DNA of 64,000 nucleotides from Symbiodinium natans (Eukaryota > Sar > Dinophyceae > Suessiales > Symbiodiniaceae). A model generated the notes under the pieces. It was given only the letters and a program-made list of their open reading frames with translations. It was not told where the DNA came from and ran no database searches. Shown here one piece after another: positions 19,925 through 31,900 of this stretch. The position numbers and the translations under genes are program-made. Where the stretch lies: contig CAJNDS010000345.1 of assembly GCA_905221605.1 (NCBI GenBank), positions 96,387 through 160,386 on the forward strand, read 5' to 3'. Within the stretch, counting starts at the first letter, position 1; each line of letters begins with the position of its first letter.

Positions 19925-22900
19925 TCACACATGGCTATTGATGCGGTATGCAAGCAAGTGGCAGTTTGTGCGAATGGCCTGTCGTGTGGCATCCGTCCCT
20001 GGCGTTGCGGCCTGGCCGTCGTCATGTACGAGGTGGCAGGACCAAATATCCTCAGTGTCACCAGGAAAGTAGAATGCCTGATAGTGCCCGGCCGTTACCA
20101 CCTTGCCTATATGCATGACCCCTCCGCATAGCTTGTACGGGGTGTTGACAACGTCACCGGCATGTCCAGTGAAGGTGGGAACTGTGAGATGTTTGTGCAT
20201 TTCAATCCTCTGCCGCGTTTTCCTAATGCCGCCGGCTGATTGGACAAATCGTCCGATCTGGAGGATGAGAAGTTCGGGGGGTCTAGTTAAGGCATGTGGC
20301 GGGTCTTGTGTATGCCAAGCTGTTACAGCATCCTGTATTCTGAAGGGGTGTTGGACCACCAGTCTTATGTGTGGACAGCTGAACTGCTCATCCAGGATTT
20401 CATACACCCCTGCTTGTGGGCGTCTAGCTTCCCATCCCCCCTTGAGTGCCACGCAGTCCGTGCGGTTGCAAAGGTGCTGCAGAAACTCAGCCGCGTCATG
20501 CTGTCGCGTGGGCTTCTGCCATCCCGGCCATATGAAGTTCCATGCCGGGTGTCTGGCAATATTCAGGTGCTGGTTGGATCTTGAGGCCTGTACGATGGCC
20601 CCATTGACTTCGCCCAGACCTGATATAAAAGCATCATGGGACCGAGCATAGTGCAGCATGTGAATCACTGCGTTGGCATAGCAAAGGTTATGTGGATTAG
20701 TTAGTGCGAGTGATCTAGCATGAGGCTCATTGGTTATACGATCGCGGGTGCGCCATGCCAATAAAGAGCCCTCCACTTTTGTCCCCGCGCCCGCAGTCCC
20801 ATGTTTCCCCCTTGACGGGATGCCTACTTGACCCTGTTTCGGTGTACTCTTCACTGGTTGTTCAGTGGTCGCACTCACCGAATGCCCCAAAGCCCCATCC
20901 ATGCTGCCTTTGTCCTTGTTCTTAGTGCAAGCCGGATCATTCAGAGTGCTACGGGGTTTTTTCGCTGACATGGCATGGACGGGGGCTGAAAAGAAATTGC
21001 GGATGCCTGTCTGCAGTTGCTCCTTCTCAGTCTCTTTTTGACTGAGCATGGGGCGCGGAGTCCGCTTTCCCCCGAATTTCTCTTGCTTGCTTTTTAGATC
21101 TGCAGTCTCTCGAGCTCCTTGGTGAGCGTCGTCTTGCCCACGCGCTCCCGTCTCAAGCGTAGACCGATCAGCTTGCCCGCGCAGTTGTTTGCCAAGAGGT
21201 CCAGGTCGTGGTAAACGGCTGCCGCCTGTTGATGGACGGTGAGTGTCAGGACCATGGTGATCACTTCCGCCTGCAGGTCCGGCTTCAGTGGTCGTAGGCT
21301 TTGGAACCGGTGCACCGTGTTGTCCTTGGCGGTGTTTGTGATGAGCTGGTTGACTGCCTTTTTTGCGTCCTCGTGAGTGAGGTTGTCCCGACTTGATGGT
21401 AGCGCCTTTTTCTGTACCGGATTCCACTCGTTGTAGATCCACTGGAGCGGAGACCGCGTTGCCCAGCCTGCTGTTTCTGCTACCTGTAGTACCTTGGCGT
21501 CGGACTCGATTTTCTCGAGGCGTGCTTTCCATTCCATGAGTAGTACTCCCCATAGCGTGGCCCTCAGCGAGGTGTTGACCGTGCCTTCCTCGAACTTTGT
21601 GTTCCATGTTGCGCTGGCCTGGATCAACATGGAGACAATGCCGTGGTTCGTCGTGTCCAGGAAGAACACGTAGCTCCGGTCTGCCTCCAAGATCGTCAGT
21701 TGGTGCTCGTGTCTGAGTGCTGTTTTGACCAAGGTTTTCAAGGCCGTTCTCACCGTCTCCTCGTCCAGCGACTCCAGGTCCATCATCAACTCGTCTTCTG
21801 CTTCCTGGTCCCGATCCCGTTTTGCCTTGGGAGCTGCCTTGCCTGCGCCCTTGCCCATGCCCTTTCGATACTTTTGCGGCGTCCCTTGCAGCAGTCTGTG
21901 TCTGACGGACGCTTGTCTCTGTGGTGTAGGCGTCGTCGCCAGTGGTGAGCTGAGGCCCCACACTGCCGCCATCTGTTGCTCCGGCGTGGTCTCCACTGAC
22001 GTGGAGGTCATGGTACAGGCAGAGCTGTAGCAAAGGGAGGCACTTTCGTCTGTGTTCTCGAGCAGACTTTGGGAAGTGGACATTGCACCAGCAGCAAGGT
22101 CGCGCAACGTGTGCTTGTAGCAGTGTTTCGGATTGAGCTAGACTCTGGACAAGCTGTTTCTGAGAGTCATGCCGCTGCGCCATGTGTCGTCGCCAGTGTT
22201 GGATGTCTTGCACCTGTTCACCGCATAGGAGACATCGTGTCTTGGCAAGCATGGACATGTGTTGTATGTGCAGTTGCATCTCATCTTGAGTAGGTGATTT
22301 GAGGTAAATCGCAACGTCCATCCCTGGGTGTGGTACAGGCCATGCTGCAGGGAGCTGGGTCTCAGGTGAAGCGGAGGCCGCCTGTCTGCTGGTCCTTGCA
22401 AGTATCAGCTGAAAAAGAACTGGGCATTGAGAGCAATGCCGATCTGAGCCGTGCACCATTCTGTCACACCACTCACATGTATGGTCCCTTTTGAAGAGGT
22501 GCTTGAAGGCCTGGCATGAAGTGTGTATGTCTGAGGTGATATGCCGTGCAAGATTCGTATGCACTCTCTGGATATGCGTTTTAATCATGCCGGCATCAGC
22601 GATCCAGCGGCCACAGAAACCGCAGTGCTGTTTGAGGTAGGTTTTGTGTAATGCTGCTTGGGTGCATATTCCCTCATTACTTTGAAGCAATGCCAGTGTC
22701 ACTTCGTTTTGCAGGAGCGTGCTCTCCTCAGTCTTGGTGTTCCGTGGTTCGTGTTGCCGCTCTTTAGGGTCAACAGGGGTATGTGTGGTGTCGATCTTGT
22801 GTGGAACAGGCTCTGTTTCGTTAATAGTCTTCGTATCATGCTGGCTATTGTTGTTCGAGTTGCTGAGCTGTTTGGTGTGCCAACCGCATACATTTTGCAT

Positions 22901-25900
22901 GATGTGCCCTTTTAGTGCACCCCAGTCATACAGCTTCAGAAGACAGTGTTTGCATTGTGGCATGCCCGCAACAGAATGTTGTTCGGGTTTGTAATCAATA
23001 CTGAGTTTGTTGGCTTGAATCTGTCCGTGTCTGAGCGCCTGGTGTTGCCTAAGGGCTTTTTGGGTCGGGTAGTATAGGCCACATATGGAGCAGGGATGTT
23101 GGCTAGAGCTGGAGAGTTCCACCAGCGTCACAGTGCGTTGTTCCACAGCATGGCTGGCAAGTTGTTTGTGTAGCATTTGCCAATACTCAAAGGTCTTAGT
23201 TTCGCACGTGGCAGGATCGCCTCGTCCTTGTTGCATAGCATCAAGTTTGCGCGCAATGCGTTCCGTCAGCATGTGTACAGGATCCTTCAGGTTGTAGGTT
23301 TCTCTCAGCGTCTGATTACTCACCTTTGTGAGGTGAGCTGGCATGCCTGTGACCGCTCTGAGTTGGCGGTGAAACCACGCCCTCAGCTTAGTTATCATTT
23401 GGCCAGAGAAGGGAGTAGTCAGCAGACCATAAAGCGCACTGTTTACCACGCAAGCCTGCCAAACCCGTACTCTGTAGTGCCTGGACAATCCCTTGCGTGA
23501 TCTGATGCTTTTGCGAAGTTGCGTAACTTTCGCCTCAGCTTCAGCAAGCCTAAAGTCAAGTGTATGGCCGGTGCCCTCTTTCAGTGTGAGCTTGGTGCCA
23601 AGGTAAGTGATGGATTCACACATCGGTATGAGATGTGTTTGTGCTCCATCTTGTAGTTGCCAATGCGCCTGGTTGCGAACTATAACCGTGCGGCTTTTGA
23701 CAAATTTTTCAAGTTGCGCTCCCTGGACCCGAATGACCAAACTGGATTTATCCGGATTAACCTTGAGCCCGTATGTTTCCAACATGTGAAAAAGTGCCAC
23801 TATCGTCTCCTCCATTTGCTTGGCATCATCCACCGTTTTGAGAAGCCAATGGCCTAAATGGTCATCGGCGAACAACGTGAATGGAAGCTGCAGCGGCGTT
23901 TGACCAGCGGGAGTAAGATCCCAGAGTAACTGAGACGACAGCACGGCCCATAGGGCTGGTGCTAGTCGACATCCCTGGCGAATTCCTTGCGTCGTGCATA
24001 TGTCTGTCCGGTGAAATTTATCCCTGACCTGGTAAGCAGCCTGCTCGTGGATGGCGGTGACGGTAGATCTAAGGTCAGCATCAACCTGGTGGAGCGCCAA
24101 CGCTCTATCTAGTTTTGCACGGTTGACACGATCAAAAGCTTGGCTGAGGTCGACTGACAGGAGGCACCCTCCTGATTCGCCTTTGACCTGTCCAGTTTCT
24201 TTGCGCTGTCTCGTCAGGAACCTATTCCCACCCAAGGCCTTAAGACCGTCCTTGATGTCATGTATGCATGCGTTAACCCTTGCCAGCGCATCCGACGTGT
24301 CCCGTGCCGGAAGGTATGCATACTGTGGAGTATGAGTAAGGCTGGCGCAGGCCTGCATCAGTAGCTGATTTTTGATGTGGCCTGCAAACGCCTTGCCATC
24401 CGGTCTGAGTAGGCCTATAGGTCTGAGAGCAGCTGCGGTGGATGGAGGCTTATGTGGTTTGGGAAGGAAACACAACTGAGGGTTCTTCCATGCATCAGGT
24501 AGTGCAGAGGTTACCGGCTGAAGTCCTTTGGCTATGCAGGCCATGACTGGCGCCACAATTGTCGCGCAGGCCTTCCATGCTGTGGCCGGAGCGGAGTCCG
24601 CAGGCACGGCCTTGCCTATAGGAGTACATTTGAGCTGTGTCGTCCATTCACAGGCAGTCAAAGGCATGCTAAGCATCTGGCCTGGTCGAGTGGGAGATGC
24701 CGCCGGGGGAGCGAAGAGTTGTTTGCAGTGTTGGACAAGTGCTTGGTGTTCCTGGTGCAGAGACATGGGCGATCCATCCGGGTGCTTAAGCATGATCCTG
24801 GGCTTGGGCTTCCAGGGCAGGAGTCGCTTGACTGCACCATAGAGACGCTTCGTGTTATGCGTCTGAGCGGCCCTTTCAGCTTGCTGTAAGTGCCCCAGTG
24901 CTATGGCCCGTTGATGCTGGAGATGATATTGCTTGCTCTGCCGTCCTGCCTTGTTGAAGAGGAGCACCCATTGCCATGTGCGAAGCACTCCTGACAGGGT
25001 GAATGGCTTGCATCGCTGAAGATCCCTACGTCTTTGCCACATGTGGTAGACGCGGGCAGGTAGTGTGATGGTCGAGCCACCTACTTCGTCAGGGTGGGTC
25101 AACAGCTCTTTCCACGCAGCAAAGATGGCTTTGCACTGTGCTTTGGTTTGGCCTCGATTGGTGTGTGCTGATGTAGCTGTTGGGAAGAGGTCAGAGACCT
25201 CACGCAGTAATGTGTGATTGATGTGATCTGCAGTCAGTGGGAGGCCGTGGTTCAAGCTATGATTTATCTCCAACTCCACTTTACTCTTTAGTTGTGTGAT
25301 TCGGTGATCCTTCTGGCGATACGCGTAGTCAAGGTCATGTCTCGAGTATTGTAGTTCCTGTTGCATTTTGGCCTTGGGCAAGTGGAAGTGCTTGATGATT
25401 CGGACATCAGCAATGAGGGCCGAGTGTGTGAGCTCTTTCCACGCCCCAAAGGGTGCCTCTTGTTTGACTACTTGCTTCGCTCTGGTGTCAGCACTTGGTG
25501 CGCGCACAAGGATATAGTCAATCTGAGAGTTGCCCGTACGGGTGTGGTTGGTGCATGGGTCCTTCATATGCCAAGTGTTTAGAGCAACCAGGGCGTTGTC
25601 TTGTATGAATCTTGGAAGTGTGAGTGGGTCAAGGGCTTGGTGATAGGCCGAGCGGTTCACGCGTGTCCCGATCAATCCGTTTACTGCGTGTACCTCTGAG
25701 TTAAAATCTCCCGCTAGAATCAGGGTGTCTCTTCTAGCCATGCCCTGTATTGTGGCAGTGCACTTATCGAGCAGGGTTTGCCGCCTCTGTTTGTTTTGTT
25801 CCGGATCATCCGTGTGTATCCAAACATGTTGGTATATGTTAAGTGTTTCGATGGCTGCCTCTTTGTGGCATACCTTTACTCTTAGAACTCTGCCTGGGAT

Positions 25901-28900
25901 TATCTCCTGGTAACGAACCATGGAGGCATCGTAACGTGGATGAACCAGTGTGAGCACACCCTCTCCCCGTTTTGTTGAGGAGCCAACTGCCATCCAGTTG
26001 TCAACCTTGAATGCGCAAAAGGCAGTGCGATGCGTTTCCTGTAGGAATATGAAGTCATACTGCAGGCCCTCTCCACCAAGAAACGCCTTGACTTCACCCC
26101 AGAGGAACCCGCTTAGGCTGTTAACATTGATGGACAGGACCTTGAGACGTTGCTGTGCCCCACCTCGTGGTCTGCAAGGAGGTCGGCGTGGTTTGGCCGT
26201 CGTTAGGCTGGGCATGGTTGCAGTGTGGAGACCCAACTGACTGCAATGCATAAACCTCCCTCGATATCGAGTGTAGCCAAGTGTATTCTGTGTACTCTGG
26301 TGTTGTGCTCTCTGAAAGCTTCTTTTTCGTCCCACCTGAGTGGTGACACCTGCGGCCCCGAACACCGGCGCCGTTGTTTCGCCAGCCACTTGCTTCCCCA
26401 CCAGGGATGCGCGAAAGTGGCGATCAGTTGTTGTGGGTCCCCCCGCCCCGTGGGAGACGGGAACCCTCACCCCCCCTACGCGTGTGATGCGGTGTGTCAT
26501 CCAAATGAGTGCGTAGAGCCCGGACTTGGGACCGGGCAAGCTCAGTCCAGGTGTAGTTGTGCTCGTCTTCTCAGGTATTTTTCGTCTTGGTTTAGACTTT
26601 TTTGCTGACGTCGATTGCCTTGTACTCAGGCTGCTGATCTTATTAGTGTGTTGCTGTAGGTGGTTCCTAATGTGTTGCGCCTTTGTGGCAAGCCTGAAAA
26701 GTTTTTGTAATGGATAAGAAGTGCAGTTTCGGCGCCTCCTGCCTCGTAGGTGTCTGCGTCTGACGGTCGGTCGTAGTCGCCATTTGCGACCTCGTCTACC
26801 AAGACAACTGCGCGCATTTGATGCGACATGTGTACAGGCAGCAGTTTGTGTCGCAAGCTGATTGCATGGCCCTTTTTTGCTGTCGAGAATTGACAGTGGC
26901 ACTGCAGGACGCGGAGACCGCTTGTCCTGTGCATCTGACACTCCTATCCACGGCTCGAGGAGCTCTTCGAGCGTGTCGAGCGACTGCCGCCAGCTTAGGC
27001 GGTAGTAAATAGCATGTGGGATTCCTTGCATTAGGTCGTGGAGGTGCCTCGCTGCCTCCCCGTAGATGGCCAGCAGGGCAAGACTCTCCACCGTCTGTTT
27101 CTGGTACAACGTGTAGAGATAGCCCTCAACCGCGTCACCCAGCTTGCCCGCCTGCCTGCGTGTCCAGACATTGGGGTGGCTCTCCGGCCTTGTCATCAAA
27201 GCCGCTGTGAGCGACCAAATCCAGTTTCCGCAGGCGGGCATGTTCATCGGGCTGGTGTGATACGTCGCATGATGCTGCCTGAAGTAGCCGTGGAGGAAGT
27301 GGTGGAGATCGTCTCCATGCGGAATGAGCTTGACCACTGCAGATTTCGCTTCCTGAAGTAGGCGCTGCTTAGCGTGTCGTACCTCCTCTGGTGCTTGTGC
27401 TAGGAGTAGATGGGGCCGTGGTTCCACTGCACTAGCCCTCCGTGCAGCAGACGATCGTTGTCTTGCCTCTGGTCGTGGTTCATTGGTATTGGACCTCCTA
27501 GCTGCAGTCGATCGCGGATTGGCCTCTTGCTCGCCAAGGCCCTGGCTCGAAGCAGCTGGCAACTGTGTCTGCGGTGCAACGAGGAGATCAAGAGTAAGTG
27601 GAGGCTCCGCCTGCTTTTTGAGGGTTGTGAGCATTGGCTCAGGTACCAGGCCGACCACGGGTGAAGTGTGGAGACCACCAGCTTCACCAGAGTTAGAAGG
27701 GCTTGCCCCCTCTATGTGGTCGATGGGGAGTGTTTCTCCACTCCCATCTTTTCCATGAGGTCCATGTCTCTCCTCCCTCCTGTTCATTGTCTGCTGCTTG
27801 TCCAGCCCTGTGTTTTCCGCCTCAACTGTCACGGCTGTGGATTCGTTGCGGTCGAGTATCGCCAGTGTCAAGACGGGGTGCGAGGACCGCATGTCCTGTG
27901 TAGACGCTGCTCCTATCCATGGTTCGAGAATCTCCGTGAGCGAGTCAAGTGACTGCCTCCAGCTCAGGCGGTAGTAGATGGCGTGCGGGATTCCTTGCAT
28001 CAGGTCGTGGAGGTACTTTGCAGCCTCCCCATAGGTGGCCAGCAGGGCAAGGTTCCCCGCCGTCTGGCTCTGGTATAACGTGTACAGATATCCCTCTACC
28101 GCGTCGCCCAGTTTTCCCGCGTGGCTACGCCTCCAGACGTTGGGGTGGTATTCCGGCCTTGTCATCAATGCTGCAGTAAGCGACCATATCCAGTTCCCAC
28201 ACGAGGGCATGTTCACCGGGTTGGCGTGGTACGTTGCATGGTGCCGCCTGAAGTAGCCGTTGAGGAAAGTATGAAGGTCGTCTCCATGCGGAATCAGCCT
28301 GAGCACTGCCGATTTCGCTTCCCTAAGTAGACGGTGCTTGACTTCTCTCACCTCTAGTGGCGCTTGTACCAGGAGTAGATGGGGCCGTGGCTCAATGGTA
28401 CTGGCCCTCCGGGCTGCAGACGATCGTGTTCTTTCCTCGGGCCGTGGCTCTATGGTGCTGGATCTCCTAGCAGCAGATGACCGTTGTCTGGTCTCCTGCT
28501 CATCGGAACATCGGCTCGAGGCAGCTGGAGCCTTCATCGGCCCTGCATCGGGAGAATCATGATCAAGTGGAGGTTCTTCGATCTTCTGGATGGTAGTGAG
28601 TGTCAACCCGCATGTTGAAGTGCTCGCAGGTGAGGTGTGGAGACCACTAACCTTACCGGAGGCAGGGTAGTGCACCCCCCCAACAGGAGCATTGGAGGAG
28701 GCACTGTCACTTCCAGTCTGGAAAGAAGAGCTTGGGTGCTCAGCCTCCTGGTGCGTCGTCTCCCGTAGATCCAGCCTGGAGGTCTCACTCGTCGTTGTCG
28801 TGGGTGTGGACCGCTTGGCCTCTTTCCTTCTCGAACTTGCCGCAACGCCGGTAGCCAGCTCGTTGAGTAGTCCCTCCATGGACTGTGTTCGTCTTGTTGC

Positions 28901-31900
28901 GGCCTGCGTATTCATGACGTTCACCCCCCATCCCTGTGCGTCTCCATCTGTTGCCCTGGTACCGTCCGAGGTCTGCCATTGCCATTCCTGAGAGTGTGGA
29001 GACCACCAACTCCAGGTATGCCACCAGTCACTTTCGTCTCCTCCGTCCTGTTGTTGTGCTTGTCGACTTCTGGCTCGTTCTACTGCTTCCTCACGCAAGG
29101 TTTGTAGGTGTCCCGTAGGTTCCGCACCTGTCTCTCGGAGCCGGCTTGGGAGTCGTCGTGCTGATCTTTTCTGCGAGCTTGGTGACGGCATTGCAGTTTG
29201 GATCGAGGTATTTATAAGTAAGGTCCATTCATGTGTCGGGTGGGGCCGGTAGGGGTAAGTGGATTGTCTCTGGCTGACAGGGGCAGTCTCAGGAGAAGTT
29301 ATCATGGTTTGTATGATACAGCAGTGATGGCGACTCAGGTACTGTATTTGCTTGGTCCATGTTATGTCCTGCGGTCCTTCAGGAATGTTAGCTTTATGTA
29401 TATGCATCAATTTCTCCTGGCATGCACTGCGTCTGACCCTGACAGAGATCCCGACCATCGAGAGGAGGAGACTGGTCGTGGTCTCAGGCATTGCGGCCTT
29501 GCATAAGAGCTTAGCCGGGCTCATCCACTTGCTTAGATGAACGCTGTGCACTGGGATGCAGCGTGGCTCAGTTGCAGTGTGCCGTGGAATCAGGCTCCCG
29601 GCATTGATCTTTGCTCGGTTGGCCTGGGCAGCGGAAAGCATACATGCATAGTAGTCATGTTTAGGGCGTAGGGTATGCAGTGTGGCTTGGCTGCGCATCA
29701 TATATCCAAGCTTATAGGAATGCCTACTGACACGCCCTGCGCAAAGAGCTCTTGCTTTGGTTTTCCGGCGCGGAGCCCGCATGCCGTCGTTGGCCCTCAA
29801 TAGGCCCGCGTGCACATCCCTGAGGCTCGGTGGCCCATCTGCGGTTCTTGACAAGATTCTCTCTCCGCTCTTCAGGATAATCACGGCGTGGATGAAACGA
29901 GCTGGGAGGACCTTTTGTGTGCCGATACCCTTTGTGAGATAGACCTGGTTGCCGCTCTTGTAGAACGTGCACCCCTCCGCCGCAGCCTCCTTCGGTAAAA
30001 TCGCGAGTGCAATGTTGCATGTATTTCTCATTCCTGAGATAGGACGATCAGTCGGCAGCCCCTCCGTGAGGTGTATGTCATTTCGCTTGCGGCTCGGACC
30101 ACCCGCCAACAGTCCACTTTGGACTATCTGGCTGTAGGCATCATCGTATGTGCCGTGATACAGCTCCTGTGGCAGCAGGCGTCTGGGCACTCGCACTTGG
30201 AAGGTGGAGTTGTCTATGCCTTCCATGGAGTGGCCCTGTGCCGCTCTGATCCACTTTGCCCCTTCCCGCCGGACCACTTCAAATCTCTTCTTGTCGCTCT
30301 CCTCGACCACTTGCAGGATTTCGTGTTCCTGTGCATGTAGCGCCTTAAGCTTGTGCGTGTCCAGAACGGCACGGAGGTCAAAGAGTGCATCTGCTCTCAC
30401 CTCCAATCCATGCCTTGCGCCAGAGTGTCTCAGGACGTCCGTGAGTGCTTTCGATATGGCCGTCTTTCTTCGTCGCGCCAGCGGTGGTCTAGGCGGTTCC
30501 CCCCGCTTGCTCGCGGTTGGGCGTTCGCCCGAGGCGGGCTGTGGCGGATCTTCTCGGTGTCGACGGCTGCTTGCTGCCTGAGCGGAGACCGCTGTCAGGT
30601 TGCGATTGTGCGCTGGTATGGGCACCGTGTCCTGCTCCGTGTCCTCTTCTGGTTCAGAGAGTTCTATGATGTAGTCCATCTCCACCATGTCTTCCGAGCT
30701 GGCCTTCTTACGTCTCTTCGGGTGGAAGCGCACTCTGCTACTACTTGATGGCTCTTCTCCAGGTTCGTCTTGATGCGTAGCTTCGTGGAGTGCGGAGTCC
30801 GCTGTACTCCTTTGCCTCTTCTGCGCCTTTGCCACCGCGGCCTGTCTGAGGGCAAGTAGTTTGCCTGTGGGCGCAGCGCCCGACTGGCGTAGTCTTGTGG
30901 GTAAACGCCGAGATGACTTCTTCTTTGAGCTCGGACTGGGCCCCATGTTGCAGGCAGGCGCATTGGCAGGAGTTAAAGCTAGTATCCCCGGTGCTGGTCC
31001 CTGGAACCGTGTAGTTATGTGATTAGAGTTCAAGGCGACGCTGTGGGTGTCCTGACCTATCTCAAGTTCAGTCTCTTGCACATAATCTTCAGTGTAATTA
31101 CGGAGGCCGAGGTCAGGTGTAAGAAGTGGAGGGCGAGGAGCATGTGCTTCCGTCAGGGCTGGTCTTATGGTGGGGGGGAGGAATGGGCATGAGCCAAAGT
31201 GTGCTCCGAGTCGATGGCTGAGCTCTTGTTCTGCATGTGTGTACGTAAGGATGCAAACCAGCAGCTTCGCAAGGCAATTGAGTGCCCTGCTGGGTGTGGA
31301 GACCACGTTCCCAGTTTCGATGGGATCGTTGCGCCGTCTCGTGGATGTGTCAGCCTGGGCAGGTGGAGGTCGTGCGTGCATTCTGATGGGCTGTGGGGTT
31401 GTGTATGTTTTAATGGCATACCATATCGTTGTAGCACAATCACATGCACAGCTGTGATCTTTTGTGAACAATCCGATCTTAGAGGCACTCACGCATGCTC
31501 TATTGTAATCAGATAATAGTTCTTGTTTATTCACAGCATCGATCTGTTGGCGGTCGGCGCATGCATTGAGTTTGTTATGAATCGTATAAACTGGGTAACT
31601 CTCTTCGCGTTTGAGTGTCCGGCTGGGTGTGGAGTCCACCTTCCCAGTTGCAACGCGCTGCTCGTGTTGCGAGTGGGTGTCCTGCGCAGAATATCGTGCA
31701 GCCCGATAAGCACCCGTGTTGCATGCCCTAGCACTCTTGTCTGCCGTGCACATCAGGACTGTACGCTCGCATGCACTCTCATATGCTCGAGTGGGCGGCC
31801 GGTTGGAGCACCTTGGCCCATCTCCATCAGATTCCTCACTTTGTACATCCGGCGTGGACGCAATTTGTCCAGAGGCCTCTCCACTGTCTGCCAAAGGCCC

